64,000 nucleotides of DNA from Paraphysoderma sedebokerense (GCA_025602915.1 JAHLJZ010000012.1:186001-250000); one strand, 5' to 3'; shown: positions 44,641 to 55,821, numbered from the stretch's first letter. The notes: generated by a model from the sequence alone, not told the origin. Made by a program: numbers and translations.

Positions 44641-47297
44641 ATGCTTTCCTGCCTTCGTAACTCAATCAACCACTTCACTCCATGGCGCAAGACGTCTACG
44701 AAGAGAGACGTACCCCAAAGTTTTTATTGTCCCATTGCTGGGGAGATTATGGTAGACCCATATATGGACCTTGAAGGCAACAGTTATGAAAGAGCTGCCA
44801 TCGAAAAATGGTTAGAACAGCACGATACTTCGCCCATTACTCGTTCTCCTCTTAAAAGGTCCGACCTCGTCCCCAACAGAGCACTTAAAGACTCCATTGA
44901 TGCTTCTCGATCGTCTATAAAGACAGACCAACCAAAAAATCCATACAAGTTTCAGCTTTGGAATACAGGCGAAAAAATAGATACCGAACCCCTTCAATTA
45001 AGCCTTAGTACAGGACAAGCTGATAATGTAAATTTCGTCAAGGTGTCAGTGGTGGCGCCCGAAGGAAAAGCACCCACCCCAACTGCCGTCTGTTGTGTAG
45101 TAGACGTCAGTGGTTCCATGCAAACAGAAGCAGCCATTAAGTGAGGGTCCGGCCAAGAAGAGAGATATGGTAAATATCTGTCCATGATTCCGGGAGTATT
45201 ATGTGTATTCAATGCGCCGACACTAACGTTGTTTCTATCTCTCACATCTTAAGGCCTTACGCAACTCGATGTTGTAAAGCATGCTTTAAAAACGGTTGCG
45301 TCTAGTTTGAGACCGATCGATCAAATGGCATTAGTTACATTTAGTGATAAAGCGCGAGTTGAATTTAAATTAATGATAATGACGGAAGCGAATAAGAAGA
45401 GAGCACTTGATATCATTGACAAGTTGGACATAGAAGGAATTACAAATCTTTGGGCGGGCTTACTTCAAGGTTTAGAAATAATGGCAGAGTCTGCTAACGC
45501 GGTAAGTATCGGATGAATTACATCGGATTTCGTCATTTAGTGACTGTTGTCAAATTCATGCCAGGATGCGAACAATTCAGTTTGGGTTTTTACCGACGGG
45601 CAACCCAATGTTCACCCACCAAGAGGTGAACTTGCTGCATTGAAGCTGCATTTAGATAGCCAGAACTTCCGATGTCAAGTCAACACATTTGGTTTCGGAT
45701 ATAGCCTTGACTCGCGCATGCTTTGGTCCCTTGCGGATGAAACTCAAGGAACGTTCGCCTTCATCCCGGACGGTTCTATGGTGGGAACTATTTTCGTTAA
45801 CGCATTAGCTAATCAGCTTACTACTATCACACAGAACGCGGTCTTGTATGTTTCAATACATTTATTCATCATTTACATTTTAGACTCATTTAATATGTTG
45901 ATTTGATCGCAGAAATGTTGAACCGGCTTCTGGTGTCAAAATTGACCATCACGATGGAATGTCACTCTACACCGTATCAAATTTCGGTAGCGATGGCGCA
46001 TTTCAAACTCCCATTGGCCCAGTTCACTATGGCCAAACTCGAGATTTCATCATTCCATTCTCGCATTCCGGTAAAGTTCCAGCGTCACCGGTCACCGTAA
46101 CTGTAGAATTTGACGACATTAGAGCAGTTACCTTAAAAAAGCCTCACAAATTTCAACTCCGCTCATCAAAAATCCAAACGAATGATCCTTTCTTTCAATC
46201 TGAATACGTCCGGTTATCAATGGTATCTGCCATTCACAAAGCCACAAACTGTGAAAATGTGGAGATACAGATACGGCAGAAAACAGTTGAAGATATGATC
46301 TCTAAAGTCAGCACATTGTCTATCCCGGACTCTGCTTATGTGCAAGATCTCTGGAAGGATATTAAGGGCCAGACATCACAAGCTGTATCTCGAGCCGATT
46401 GGTTTGACAAATGGGGAAAACATTATCTCCCTTCCCTGTGTCGAGCGCACTTTTTGCAGATCTGTAACAACTTCAAAGGCCCGGGCGTACAACATTACGG
46501 TGGAACTCTGTTTAAAAAGTTGCAAAATACTATTGAAACCGTATTCAACAAAATACCTCCCCCTAAACCATCGGTACATCTTTCCTGTCTTCTTGAAAGT
46601 TTGCCAACAGAGACTGACCGTATTTCCAAATTCAAAGACTCCCCGCCACGATGGGGATCCCGGTCAAAGACAACCGAGTATTACGTCAATGTCTGTCTAC
46701 TACAGCTCAGTGAATCCCTGCTTTGACGGAAACTGCTTTATCACTTTACAATCCGGAGAGACCAAAAAAGTCAATAAACTTTGTAAAGGTGATCTTGTTA
46801 AATCTCCCTCGGGTGAACCTGCCCAAGTGGTTTGTGTCGTTAAAACCGACGTCTCTTCGGGCCCTGTCGATATGGTCAATTTTGAGAACGGCTTATCAAT
46901 AACCCCGTACCATCCAATCCGCGTCAACGGCGAATGGCGATTCCCTATGCAGCTGCAACAAATCAATGGCAAAAGCCAGGAAATTTACAGTTTGATTCTC
47001 GACAGTGAACAGATTGTTTACATTAATGGTATAGAATGTGTATGTTTGGGTCATGGTTATGGTGCAGACGTGCCTATTGTCGGGCATTGCTACTTTGGCG
47101 AAAGAATCGTTGAAGATTTGAAGATTTGTCATGGATGGGACAGAGGATTGATTGAAATGAAACCAGATTGGTTGATACGGGATGTTGATCATCAAGTTGT
47201 TATCGGTATGGATTGGAGTCAGGAAGTAGTAGTTGAAGTTGTTGACGACTTGGCGCGCAAGGAAATAACGTGGAATCATTCCTGTCTACATGTATAG
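44641..47297 (+). CDS. U-box / VWA / Hint multidomain protein with an in-frame TGA
   Basis: Proposed exons are 44641-45169, 45254-45501, 45565-45845, 45913-46573 and 46611-47297. Phases agree, giving 801 codons if a TGA at 45142-45144 (codon 168) is read through. Residues 25-90 are a U-box (FYCPIAGEIMVDPYMDLEG...YERAAIEKWL). A VWA domain follows with a complete MIDAS DVSGSM, LVTFSDKARVEF and VWVFTDGQPN. Then come a VWA-associated middle domain and, from about residue 607, a Hint domain beginning PCFDGNCFITLQSGE, with ITPYHPIRVNGEW and PIVGHCYFGER. VWA-Hint proteins are known in fungi and protists; the U-box suggests E3 ubiquitin ligase activity. The TGA falls right after EAAIK, where relatives have Gly/Ser-rich loop residues and the frame continues well (GSGQEERYG). 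It could be a nonsense allele, a sequence error or readthrough. The last intron is only 37 bp, which is doubtful. Confidence 0.75.
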
Positions 47298-47490
47298 AAT
47301 AATGGCATGAAAACCTTCTTCTTATATATATTAACCGATATATTTTTTCTACAAATCCATATTATAACCGTATTATAACCTATGAATAAAGACAAGAATA
47401 GCCTCTTATGATTCAGCTCAAACCTTTACTATCAAGTGAATACGATGATAGGAAGTCGAACTTTCAATCTCAAAAAGGGAAAGTGTAACA

Positions 47491-48749
47491 CTATTTTCTC
47501 AAACTCTTACCAATCTTTAAAAGATCACTGAAAATCCCGAAAGCGGTTACGTCGGCGCCTGCTCCTGCCCCTTGAATAATAAGTGGATTAGGGAACCGTT
47601 TTGTTGTAAACGCAATCATATTGTCACTTCCTTGAAGATTAGCGAATGGGTGGTTGTGAGGGTATCTAAAAATAAAAAACCTTATGTCAACAATCAAATA
47701 TCAAGCCGATAATGCAAGAAATAACGCACCGTCCCAGTTCAACTTTGACCTTTCCAGCCTTTACGTCCACAACACCGACATATCTCACCACAGAACCAGC
47801 TTTCTTTGCATCAGCCTGTACACTTTCCATCTCACTGTCTAATTCATTTAATCTAGACATAAATTGATCTAATGGAACATCGCGTAGTTGAGAAGGAATG
47901 AGATTCTTGATGTTGAGATCGGAAAGGGAAAGGTTGAGTCCACTTAGACGGGACAGAATCAGACATTTACGGGCAACGTCGAGGCCGTTTAGATCGTCTC
48001 TGGGATCAGGTTCCTATAGATCGCGCAGAAAAAGTGCGAGAGAAAATCAAACAATAAAAGGTTAAGCTAAAAGTAATGAACAGCTAAATATGCACTTAGG
48101 AAATTCAACATACAGTGTAACCCAAATCCTTAGCAACCTTAACGCATTCTGAAAACTTTTGAGCTTCTCCGGCAACGGGAGAAAACTTTCCAAAAATATA
48201 TGCTAATGTTCCACTCACGACACCTTCAACCTTGACAACCTCATCTCCGGTCTGAATCAAATCATTTAAAGTACTTAGAACGGGTAACCCGGCGCCGACA
48301 GTGCTTTCATGATAAACAAATGGACCCGTCGGATTTTCGGGATAACTTAATTTCTTGATTTGACTAAATAATTCCGGTTCAGACGAGAATGCCTTTTTAT
48401 TTGGAGTTACGATATGAATGTTGTTTTGGAGGAATAATGGGTAGGAAGAAGCAATATGAGCGGATGATGTGCAGTCCACCACTATCGGGTTGGGGAGAGT
48501 GGTAAGATGAGCGATAAGTTTTTCGATGGAAGATTCAACAGGTGACGAGTCAAGATCTTGATTACATGTTGTGATATTCAAAGATTGTCCTTTGGGAGCG
48601 ACCAGAAGTTTACGAGAATTAAGAATGGCCGCCAGTGATACTGCAATGGTTTTGATTCGAGGAGATTGAATGTGTTGCTGAATTTGAGAGAGAAAAGCGG
48701 AGCCGACAAGACCGGGGCCAATAAGAGCAATGGAGAGTGTAGTGACCAT
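47491..48749 (-). CDS. HOM6: Homoserine dehydrogenase
   Basis: Exons 48749-48114, 48013-47730 and 47665-47491 in phase, 364 residues, the usual length of the monofunctional fungal enzyme. NAD(P)-binding motif: IALIGPGLVGSAFL. Other marks are IVVDCTSSAHIA, IVTPNKKAFSS, the substrate and catalytic region YHESTVGAGLPVLSTLNDL, VVSGTLAYIF, and EPDPRDDLNGLDVARK across the first splice junction. It reduces aspartate semialdehyde to homoserine in threonine and methionine synthesis. It is not fused to aspartate kinase, as expected for fungi. Confidence 0.95.
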
Positions 48750-49172
48750 AGTTTATTCCTTTTTGCTATGCGAATTATTATATGAGAATACAAATTTCAG
48801 GCTGGATAGCTGATGCTTTTTGTTTACTTCAGAGGGAACGCTACCGGTAGAGAAGACACGGTTGAAAATCATAATATCATGTCTTAGTGAAGCATATTCT
48901 ATTATATTTAAATTTTTTTTGTGTTTGAGAATTCAGAAATTGGCATATTTTCAAATAAATCCCAAAATGTAAAGGAATAATATATCACGATACGGATCAA
49001 CAATGCTACTGACATCGCAAATAATGCATTTTGAACTTCCATCATATTATTTGAAAATACGAAAAAATGCATTTTTAGAACATAGTCTACTCAGTATTGA
49101 TGAGTTTGACGAAGACTTGGTTTTTATTGACGGCATGACATTCTTGCAGATGGAACCACGGTCACGTCCTCG
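48750..49172. other. Intergenic upstream of HOM6
   Basis: About 420 bp, very AT-rich around 48895-48990. The 64-codon frame at 49003-49197 (+) has no family and overlaps the next gene's 3' end; rejected. Confidence 0.45.
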
Positions 49173-49748
49173 CTATTTTTCTTCCAGTCCAACATGACTG
49201 GCAAACGATCCACCAAGGCTTTCACCTTCTTCACCCTCGACATTCATATCCATGTAATCCACATCAACCCCCAAAAGCATCTCGCCCATTCCACTTGTAT
49301 CCACAAGCCCTGTTCCTCTCCTTATACTTCCTGGTTCAACATTCTTTAGCACTTCTCCCTCGGGTGCCCCGTAACCGCCATAACTTTCATGCTTATGGCC
49401 CACAAGATCATCTTCTCTTCCATGTTTAAGATTATAGGTTGGTCCCGGACTGATATCGCTATCTTGTTTGTACAGTCCGCCGGCGGAGGTACCGTAAGGA
49501 ACATCCAGGTTGAATTGGTTTTCGTGTTTCCGTAAAGGGAGAGGAAATCGATGTGGTTGGTCCAGGGGATCTTGGTCTTCGGGCTGTCCTTTCTCTGTTG
49601 TTACATTCGAAAAAAGCCCAGATTGATTTTGCGGCGTGGATGCGGTTGTACTTCGGGGGATGGAGTTGTCGACATATCTGAATGGGTGAGATATTGCGGC
49701 CGGTTTATGCCGTAAATGACGAAATTTCGTCGGTTGTTCTGAATCCAT
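49173..49748 (-). CDS. Hydrophilic protein of unknown function, 191 residues
   Basis: A single uninterrupted frame, unusual in this intron-rich window. The product starts MDSEQPTKFRHLRHKPAA and is hydrophilic and disorder-prone. The middle is rich in Gly, His and Asp (GHKHESYGGYGAPEGEV), and an acidic Met/Asp patch near the end (LGVDVDYMDMNVEGEEGE) could form a short motif. There is no signal peptide or membrane helix. No homologue is recognised. Codon composition and length argue for a real gene. Confidence 0.65.
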   Translation of the reverse strand: MDSEQPTKFRHLRHKPAAISHPFRYVDNSIPRSTTASTPQNQSGLFSNVTTEKGQPEDQDPLDQPHRFPLPLRKHENQFNLDVPYGTSAGGLYKQDSDISPGPTYNLKHGREDDLVGHKHESYGGYGAPEGEVLKNVEPGSIRRGTGLVDTSGMGEMLLGVDVDYMDMNVEGEEGESLGGSFASHVGLEEK

Positions 49749-50059
49749 CGTTAGCTAGAAGTTGCGAATGGGGCAATTCATCGTGACGCCTGCTTGAAAT
49801 GGACAAGGATGCGAATTCAAGTCTTCTGTTCTCAATTGTGAAGTGACGTCACGCAGAGTAACTGAACACCCGAAATGGCCAACCCAGAAAGCACTAAACT
49901 CAACGAGCCACTCGATCTACAGCCTTTATAGCTTCATTTCGTAAATGGAAAAATGTCGTAGTGCGGTTGTATTGATGGTTTTTATTTTTGCAGAACATTC
50001 AACGAACAATTGCTTCAAATGGATGCATTAGATAAACACCCGCCGCATGTCAATTAGCA
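49749..50059. other. Short intergenic region between unknown gene and CNOT11
   Basis: About 310 bp; nothing distinctive is seen. Confidence 0.4.
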
Positions 50060-51858
50060 TCAATTCCCCGTTATACCGCTACTTCCTCCAGTCACAACCC
50101 TATACAGCGCCGCTGCTTCTTTGATTCTCGAATTACCAAGACAAAACGATTGTAATTCAATGATGTAGTCTTCGAGATAAATTACTCTGTTACGTATCAG
50201 ACTTTGAATGAATAGACACACCTATACAATCATATAAGTTACAATCAATATTATAACCATGCACCAAGTGACTGATGATGGAAACAGTGATTTTTGCGTA
50301 CCAATCGAACCCATCGATCCCTTCGATCCACGTCTCCTCGCTCAGAATACACTTCGCAAAGACTAATACAGCGATTCACAAATCTATGCACAAGATCTGA
50401 GGATATTGGAATGTTTGTAGTCAACTTATTCACGACGTTGAGGGAATTGAGGGTGAGCGCTGGCGACGAGAGAAGAGGGGAAAAGTATCTAAAATAATTG
50501 TAGGCGATAGTGAAAAATGTGAGGAATAAATGATCTCACGAATCAGCATGAAACGTTCAGGACAGAAGAAAACGATTGAAAATAAAGTAATGAATCATAC
50601 AACTCGAGTTCATTGAATTTGTCAGTCACGACGAATAAGGCGACAGCAATCTCAGGATTACATTCAATTATTTCTGGTATTGAGCTTGGTAGTACAACAT
50701 TTAGTAATTGATCAGCTTGCAACGACTTCAAGTCCTTTATTAAGACCTTACGATGATGAACCATGTCAGAAGGCTACATTGATCGATGAGATATCATTGC
50801 CTGACTTACCTGTTCCTCTTCCGGAGACAAAGGCGTATCTTTGGATTTTGAAACGAGTGCCAACAACTCAGACGAAACTGGTGTATTACGGTTTAATGGT
50901 GACAGTCGCTGTGATAGGTGAATTAATGTTAGAATCAGCCATGGTTGAAGTTGGCGCTTCATCCATACCTGTCGTGTTTTACGTTGGTGTCTTTTAAGCC
51001 AGGTTCTACAGGATATACAGGATAAATTTAGTAGAGTGCTTCCTTGTCCGAGAGTTACATCCTGTAACAATAGTGAGGCAAACCCAACCTTTCATAGCCA
51101 TAACTCCGTTCTTGCGTTTCGTCGAATTTATCAAACCACTCATTTTGATAATCTATCTGACTCTGCAATGTTTTAGCTAATGAGTTGCATTCAGCCTCAG
51201 TAATATCCACATCATTCAGCTGCGAGATCAACTCCGAAGAATTCTTTTGGCCCAGCTACATCATGATTCATCAACAACCAAAACTCGTCAGGGATTATAA
51301 TTCAGAATACTTACCATTTCTTTTTCTTTCTCTTTCGCTTCATCAAACAGTGATATGACTATTTTCTTCTCTTCTTCTAACCCATTTTTCAAGATCCACA
51401 CAAAATAAGACTGAAAAGGGTGAATTTCTTTTGGTACGAATTTTGGCGGCGATATATTTATTGCTTTCTCGTTAGTCTTCAATATCGATGACGTTAATGA
51501 TGTCGGAAACGAGAAAGGGTGAAATAAATAATAAAGGCTGTACAGAGATGTGAGCCGAATAGGATACTGTCCACAAAATCTTAGATTAGTCCCATAAAAA
51601 ACTTGGTTTGTCGAATTGTGATTTCCGAACTGTGCATTCCCGCCAGATAAAAGGAATCTCAAAGATTTTGAGGAATAAAACGGACTTGATAATAACCTCA
51701 ATTTCGTTACATTCACACAATTCAATGAGGCTCAAGGAAATAGAGAACTTGAAATACGATAGCTGAGTTAATGTCGAGGTGAATTCGCTGATTGGGGATC
51801 CCGCCTTTGATTGAAACAGAGATAGAATCTCTGCCGGCAAAGTAGGGGGAGTAATCAT
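50060..51858 (-). CDS. CCR4-NOT complex subunit 11 homologue
   Basis: Eight exons in phase, 403 residues: 51858-51697, 51566-51315, 51255-51089, 51005-50969, 50908-50810, 50746-50601, 50488-50302 and 50221-50060. The C-terminal CNOT11/DUF2363 domain is clear. It includes IPEIIECNPEIAVALFVV, YFSPLLSSPALTLNSLNVV followed by NKLTTNIPISSDLVHRFVN, then RWVRLVCLFIQSLIRNRVI and QSFCLGNSRIKEAAALYRVV, closely following the human LVENNPLVAIEVL...SLHSMEVVNRLTT...FCIEFSRIREAAGLFRLLK pattern. The N-terminal part is more diverged (LTSLYSLYYLFHPFSF). CNOT11 binds CNOT10 and NOT1 in the mRNA deadenylase complex; it is absent from baker's yeast. An ATG eight codons upstream (51882) is an alternative start. 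Confidence 0.9.
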
Positions 51859-52001
51859 TTTAGTCAACACACTAAGAGTCAATCGCTGGTGAAGTTGAGT
51901 TTAAGATGTCTTTCCGTTTCCCGTTAGCTTGGAACGGATTGAAGAGTTCAAAACCCAGACATCACAAACGGCCCAAAGAAATCAGCGAACAATCAATTAT
52001 A

Positions 52002-53942
52002 TTATCGCGAAATCAATTTTACATTCTTCTCTGATTCATACGGCAACAATGGTGGTCTTGTCACAAAACCAACACCACTCGGGGTATACACTTTGAAAAC
52101 CGCCGGGGGAATTCGTTCCGAACTGGCCTCTTGCATGATCGAAGTATATGTCATTGTCGTACCACCACGACGGTCTTCACCACCATCTACCCCACTCCCA
52201 GCAACCCTAACAGCCTCTTCTCTTCTCTTACCTATTTTAGGCCAAGTAACACTGCACCATCCAATTCCTGCCAGGACGAAATCGATTTGACTTTTTGTTC
52301 CGTCCCCACCTTTATTTTCAACAATCACCGTTCCTGCTTCCTTCAACTTTGGCAATTTTTCCAACCGGTCAAGAAGACCAATAGGTGGTACTAATAACTC
52401 TGTATTCCCGACATTCCATCTCGAATCGAGCAATTTTTCTGCTTTCTCGATTTTGGTGACATGCGCGTTCAACTTGTGTGATAGGAAAAATGTTAATTTT
52501 ACTCTACCAAATCGTGTTGGCGGACCCGACAAATAATCAATCCGAATTAGGCCACCCAATAAAACTGATTTTCCCGGTGGAAGTTTATAAGTAAAGGGTT
52601 TATATCTTTTAACGGGCGTTGTCAGCTGAATTTCCGGATAAGCTAAAAACGGAAGAATTGTATTCGCGATTGGAAGACCGGGCGTATCGATCAGGTGCCC
52701 TTTTGTCGATATACTGGAGGCGGAAGGTGAATATATTGACTCCGAGGAAGACAATGTAGAAGCAACTGATGAAGAAGGTAAGGAGTTAAGAGTATTCGCG
52801 AAGGTAGACAAAGGTAGTCTTATGCTATCGATAGTAGTCCCTGGAATTGAGGAGCTCAGGATTTTTCCTCTTCCAAGACCCTTCGGTACCTTGCTCATCC
52901 GTAACAAACAGTTTATGAACTCTGATTTACCGGAATTAATGGCCCCAACCAAATAAATATCTTTTAAACCCCTTGATAGTTTCAATTGCATTACTTGGGA
53001 TAACAGTTCTTTTATGCCCATCCCTGATTTAGCGGAAATCAAATGAACATGGTCTAATTGTGAGCGAGGGATAATTTTTGCGAGGGATTCTGTAACGTAT
53101 CGATGCACTCGAGGAACGGGAACGTCAAGCGGGAATAAGTCAATCTTGTTGAAAACGTGAAAGGTGGGAATCGAGGCAGGAATACCGAAGGATTTGGCAA
53201 GAGGAGTGAAGGTAAGAGGGAAAGCGGCGACATCAACGAGATGTAAGATGATGCTATTTCTCGCTGTAGAAAGATCGGTAATAGCAGTAGTGGTTGGACC
53301 TAACGCTGGATTGATCGCTTCTGGTGTCTCAGTCGGAGGAGCAAGGTAGGAAAGCGTGGGCGGGGGTTTATTCTGATGGACGAGATTGTGACAATGTATA
53401 CAAACTAAAGGTTTGATTTTACTTGAATCTGCCTGGGAATTGATTTCCGATTCCTTGTCGGCAGAAGTTTTTTCCTGCAAAAACTGTTCGACTTCCCCCA
53501 CTTTTGACTTGATTTTGCTAATCGGAATATAACCTGGGTGTAACCCATTCTCGATTTGAAACTTTGCACCACAAGAAGGACATTTCTGTTGAAGAACTTC
53601 CTTCGTTGATGTATAGCTTATGGGGGCAAATGAACGGGCCGATTTGAATCTCTGCTGCAGGGATAATTTCGATGTAAGGCGATTCCATTTTCTTTGGATT
53701 CGACCGGTACATTGCAGACGGTATATAGGTACAATCAATTTTACATGATAGCTTTGATCCTTATAAATAGATTGCGTAGCATGATTAAAATATCGATTGG
53801 AAGGGCGGGTGCTGGCGGACGACGCTAAGCTGAAGGGTTTTCTTTTTGACGAACGACCGATTGCTGAAATGCGATGACTAGAGCGAATCAACGGTATCAT
53901 GTAGGAAATAGAAAGCTGAGAATGCAGCGATGAGAGATTCAT
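52002..53942 (-). CDS. GEP3: Circularly permuted mitochondrial GTPase (Gep3/YqeH family)
   Basis: One exon, 646 residues. The N-terminal 100 residues are basic and Ser-rich (mitochondrial targeting likely). A zinc-binding segment with CPSCGAKF and CIHCHNLVH (two CxxC-type pairs) follows. GTPase motifs are in permuted order: NKIDLFPLDVP (G4), SAKSGMGI (G5), then GAINSGKSEFINCLL (G1), SSIPGTTIDSIRLPL (G2) and LIDTPGLP (G3). This order is diagnostic of YqeH-type proteins, which in yeast (Gep3/Mtg3) act in mitochondrial small-subunit ribosome assembly. A Ser-rich insertion between G2 and G3 is unusual. The lack of introns contrasts with its neighbours. Confidence 0.92.
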   Translation of the reverse strand: MNLSSLHSQLSISYMIPLIRSSHRISAIGRSSKRKPFSLASSASTRPSNRYFNHATQSIYKDQSYHVKLIVPIYRLQCTGRIQRKWNRLTSKLSLQQRFKSARSFAPISYTSTKEVLQQKCPSCGAKFQIENGLHPGYIPISKIKSKVGEVEQFLQEKTSADKESEINSQADSSKIKPLVCIHCHNLVHQNKPPPTLSYLAPPTETPEAINPALGPTTTAITDLSTARNSIILHLVDVAAFPLTFTPLAKSFGIPASIPTFHVFNKIDLFPLDVPVPRVHRYVTESLAKIIPRSQLDHVHLISAKSGMGIKELLSQVMQLKLSRGLKDIYLVGAINSGKSEFINCLLRMSKVPKGLGRGKILSSSIPGTTIDSIRLPLSTFANTLNSLPSSSVASTLSSSESIYSPSASSISTKGHLIDTPGLPIANTILPFLAYPEIQLTTPVKRYKPFTYKLPPGKSVLLGGLIRIDYLSGPPTRFGRVKLTFFLSHKLNAHVTKIEKAEKLLDSRWNVGNTELLVPPIGLLDRLEKLPKLKEAGTVIVENKGGDGTKSQIDFVLAGIGWCSVTWPKIGKRREEAVRVAGSGVDGGEDRRGGTTMTYTSIMQEASSERIPPAVFKVYTPSGVGFVTRPPLLPYESEKNVKLISR

Positions 53943-54203
53943 AGTGAGATCGCAAAGTTCTAATCTTTCAGATTCAAATATAAATATAAAGCGATATAGG
54001 AATAAATTTGTGGTTATGGAAGGTGGAATCAGGGAATTTTAGTTTTTTGTTTCTTTGGCCGTTCCGGAAAAGCAAAACCTTTTATGACCACAATAACCAC
54101 AATTTTAGAATCAATCGGTCAGAGAAAAAGCTAACCAAAAAGGCAACTCTTGTCTAACTCCTCTTTAATTTATTTATTGTCGCTTTCTATCTCCGTTGTC
54201 ACC

Positions 54204-55497
54204 ATGCCTCTCCTGCATCCGTCAATTACCCCTTGCTTGATCGGAAATCCACCTCCACTCTATTGGAGGATTCCCGCTGCGTTCACCACATCCACTGTAT
54301 CGTTCTTATCTATGTTGGCTATAAAATTATACACAAGGACCACAGTTTATAATCGAGACACCTTTGTGGGTGCTGTATTGAACCGTGAAAAAGGAAGGGG
54401 TCTAATTACGGGTTCGTGATCTCTTTGCATTATCGTAGCCAAAAAAAAAAAATAATAACAGAAACTGTACGCATATAAGATTTGTTGCGTATGTGGTTGT
54501 GACGTAAACTAAATTCTATCATTCTTATCGTTTCAAAAATATTGTCAAACAGTGTCAAACCATGCAGCAACGTATGTCAATGGATCTTCATAATCCCGGC
54601 CTTAGACTCCAACGGTCCTGACGCTTTTCCCTCCCTGGGCTCTACATTTAGTATCGACGATCCATTGCTTTGGGGTTTAATGCCTCCCTCGATACTTTTT
54701 CAGCCTTCGAGAATCCGATGGTCGACTGGCGCCAGAGAGATATGCCATTCATCAACGTGCGTACTTTTATTAATTCAGTCTGAATTCCTCAACAATTGAT
54801 CTGACAGCACCATTTTCAGGAGTAAAGCCTTATTCTTTTCTTTGGGGCAAGTGATACCAATCGTTAGAGGCGCTGGAATTTATCAGGTCGGGATGGACTG
54901 TGCCCTGGAGAAGCTAAATCAAGGACATTGGGTAGGTTCATCAAGTCAATTCATGGACGCAGCTATATTCATCCATTCCCAATCTGACTGAATTAATACT
55001 GTGGTGACTTTAGGTTCACATATTTCCTGAAGGCAAAGTAAACCAGTCGCCTGACATGTTACGTTTTAAATGGGCAAGTCGATATTCCCCATATCATCAG
55101 CTCACATCCTCTGTCAGCGTCATTAATCATTAACAATATATATCAACTCTTCTCAATTTCTACCTCGACAATACCATCCCACTTCTCACATTTCCAGGGA
55201 CTCGGCCGATTGATCCTTGAATCCCGTACTCCACCGCTAATCTTGCCCTTGTATCATGACGGACTATCTTCTGTCATGCCACTTGACAAAGCATGGATTC
55301 CAAGACCGTTCAAAAAATTGACAGTGACATTTGGCGACCTGATCGACAGCTCCGTTTGGATTAAAGAGAGTGAGCAGATGGAGATAGGCTGGAAAGAGAG
55401 GAGATCTTGGGTGACTAGATGCGCGCAGGATGAATTGGAGAAATTGAAAAAATGGACTCTGGACAAAATTCAGGAGGATGGCGGAGATAGGCGGTGA
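54204..55497 (+). CDS. TAZ1: Tafazzin, cardiolipin-remodelling transacylase
   Basis: Six exons in phase, 267 residues: 54204-54411, 54553-54571 (19 nt), 54652-54756, 54820-54931, 55014-55073 and 55198-55497. The N-terminus has a hydrophobic segment ([13 protein letters not shown]). The acyltransferase HX4D motif is split by an intron: [15 protein letters not shown]. Later marks are [32 protein letters not shown] and [12 protein letters not shown], followed by [13 protein letters not shown]. Tafazzin moves acyl chains to lysocardiolipin at mitochondrial membranes. The first intron uses donor GTTCGT and the fifth a GC donor (TGG|GCAAGT). Without the 19-nt exon the active-site histidine would be lost. 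Confidence 0.92.
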
Positions 55498-55724
55498 CGG
55501 GAAATTTTGTTTCCGCCGAATCTGTTATACCTGTAGAATCTCATTAAGCGCAAAGCCAAAAACTGTGTATTTATTCTACGTCTAATCAATTAATTTTCAC
55601 GCTTGAATATGGTGTCACTAGCAGATGCAACCATAGAGATGAGTAATCTGAAAAAATATTAAAGGAATGAGACGATAGATAGTAAGTAGTATTTCATTAA
55701 AAAAAATCGAACAAAATGGCAAAA

Positions 55725-55821
55725 CGCTCCAGGGTGGACTCGAACCACCAACCTTTTGGTAACAACAGACTGGTAACAACCCGTTAACAGCCAAACGCGC
55801 TAACCATTGCGCCACTAGAGC
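55725..55821 (-). tRNA. tRNA-Asn (anticodon GTT) with a 24-nt intron
   Basis: The minus strand reads GCTCTAGTGGCGCAATGGTT at the 5' end and closes with CTGGAGC, pairing over all seven acceptor positions (one G-T). The D arm (GCGC/GCGC), the anticodon stem TTTGG/CCAAA with loop CTGTTAA, and the T arm GGTGG-TTCGAGT-CCACC are all intact. The loop is interrupted after position 37 by about 24 nt that cannot be part of the mature tRNA, the canonical place for a nuclear tRNA intron. The CCA end is not encoded, as expected in eukaryotes. Confidence 0.95.

Noticed and set aside
45142-45144. TGA as a selenocysteine codon.
   Set aside because: The position is a Gly/Ser loop in VWA domains, not a redox site, and no SECIS-like element was noticed downstream. 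Error, nonsense allele or readthrough is more likely.
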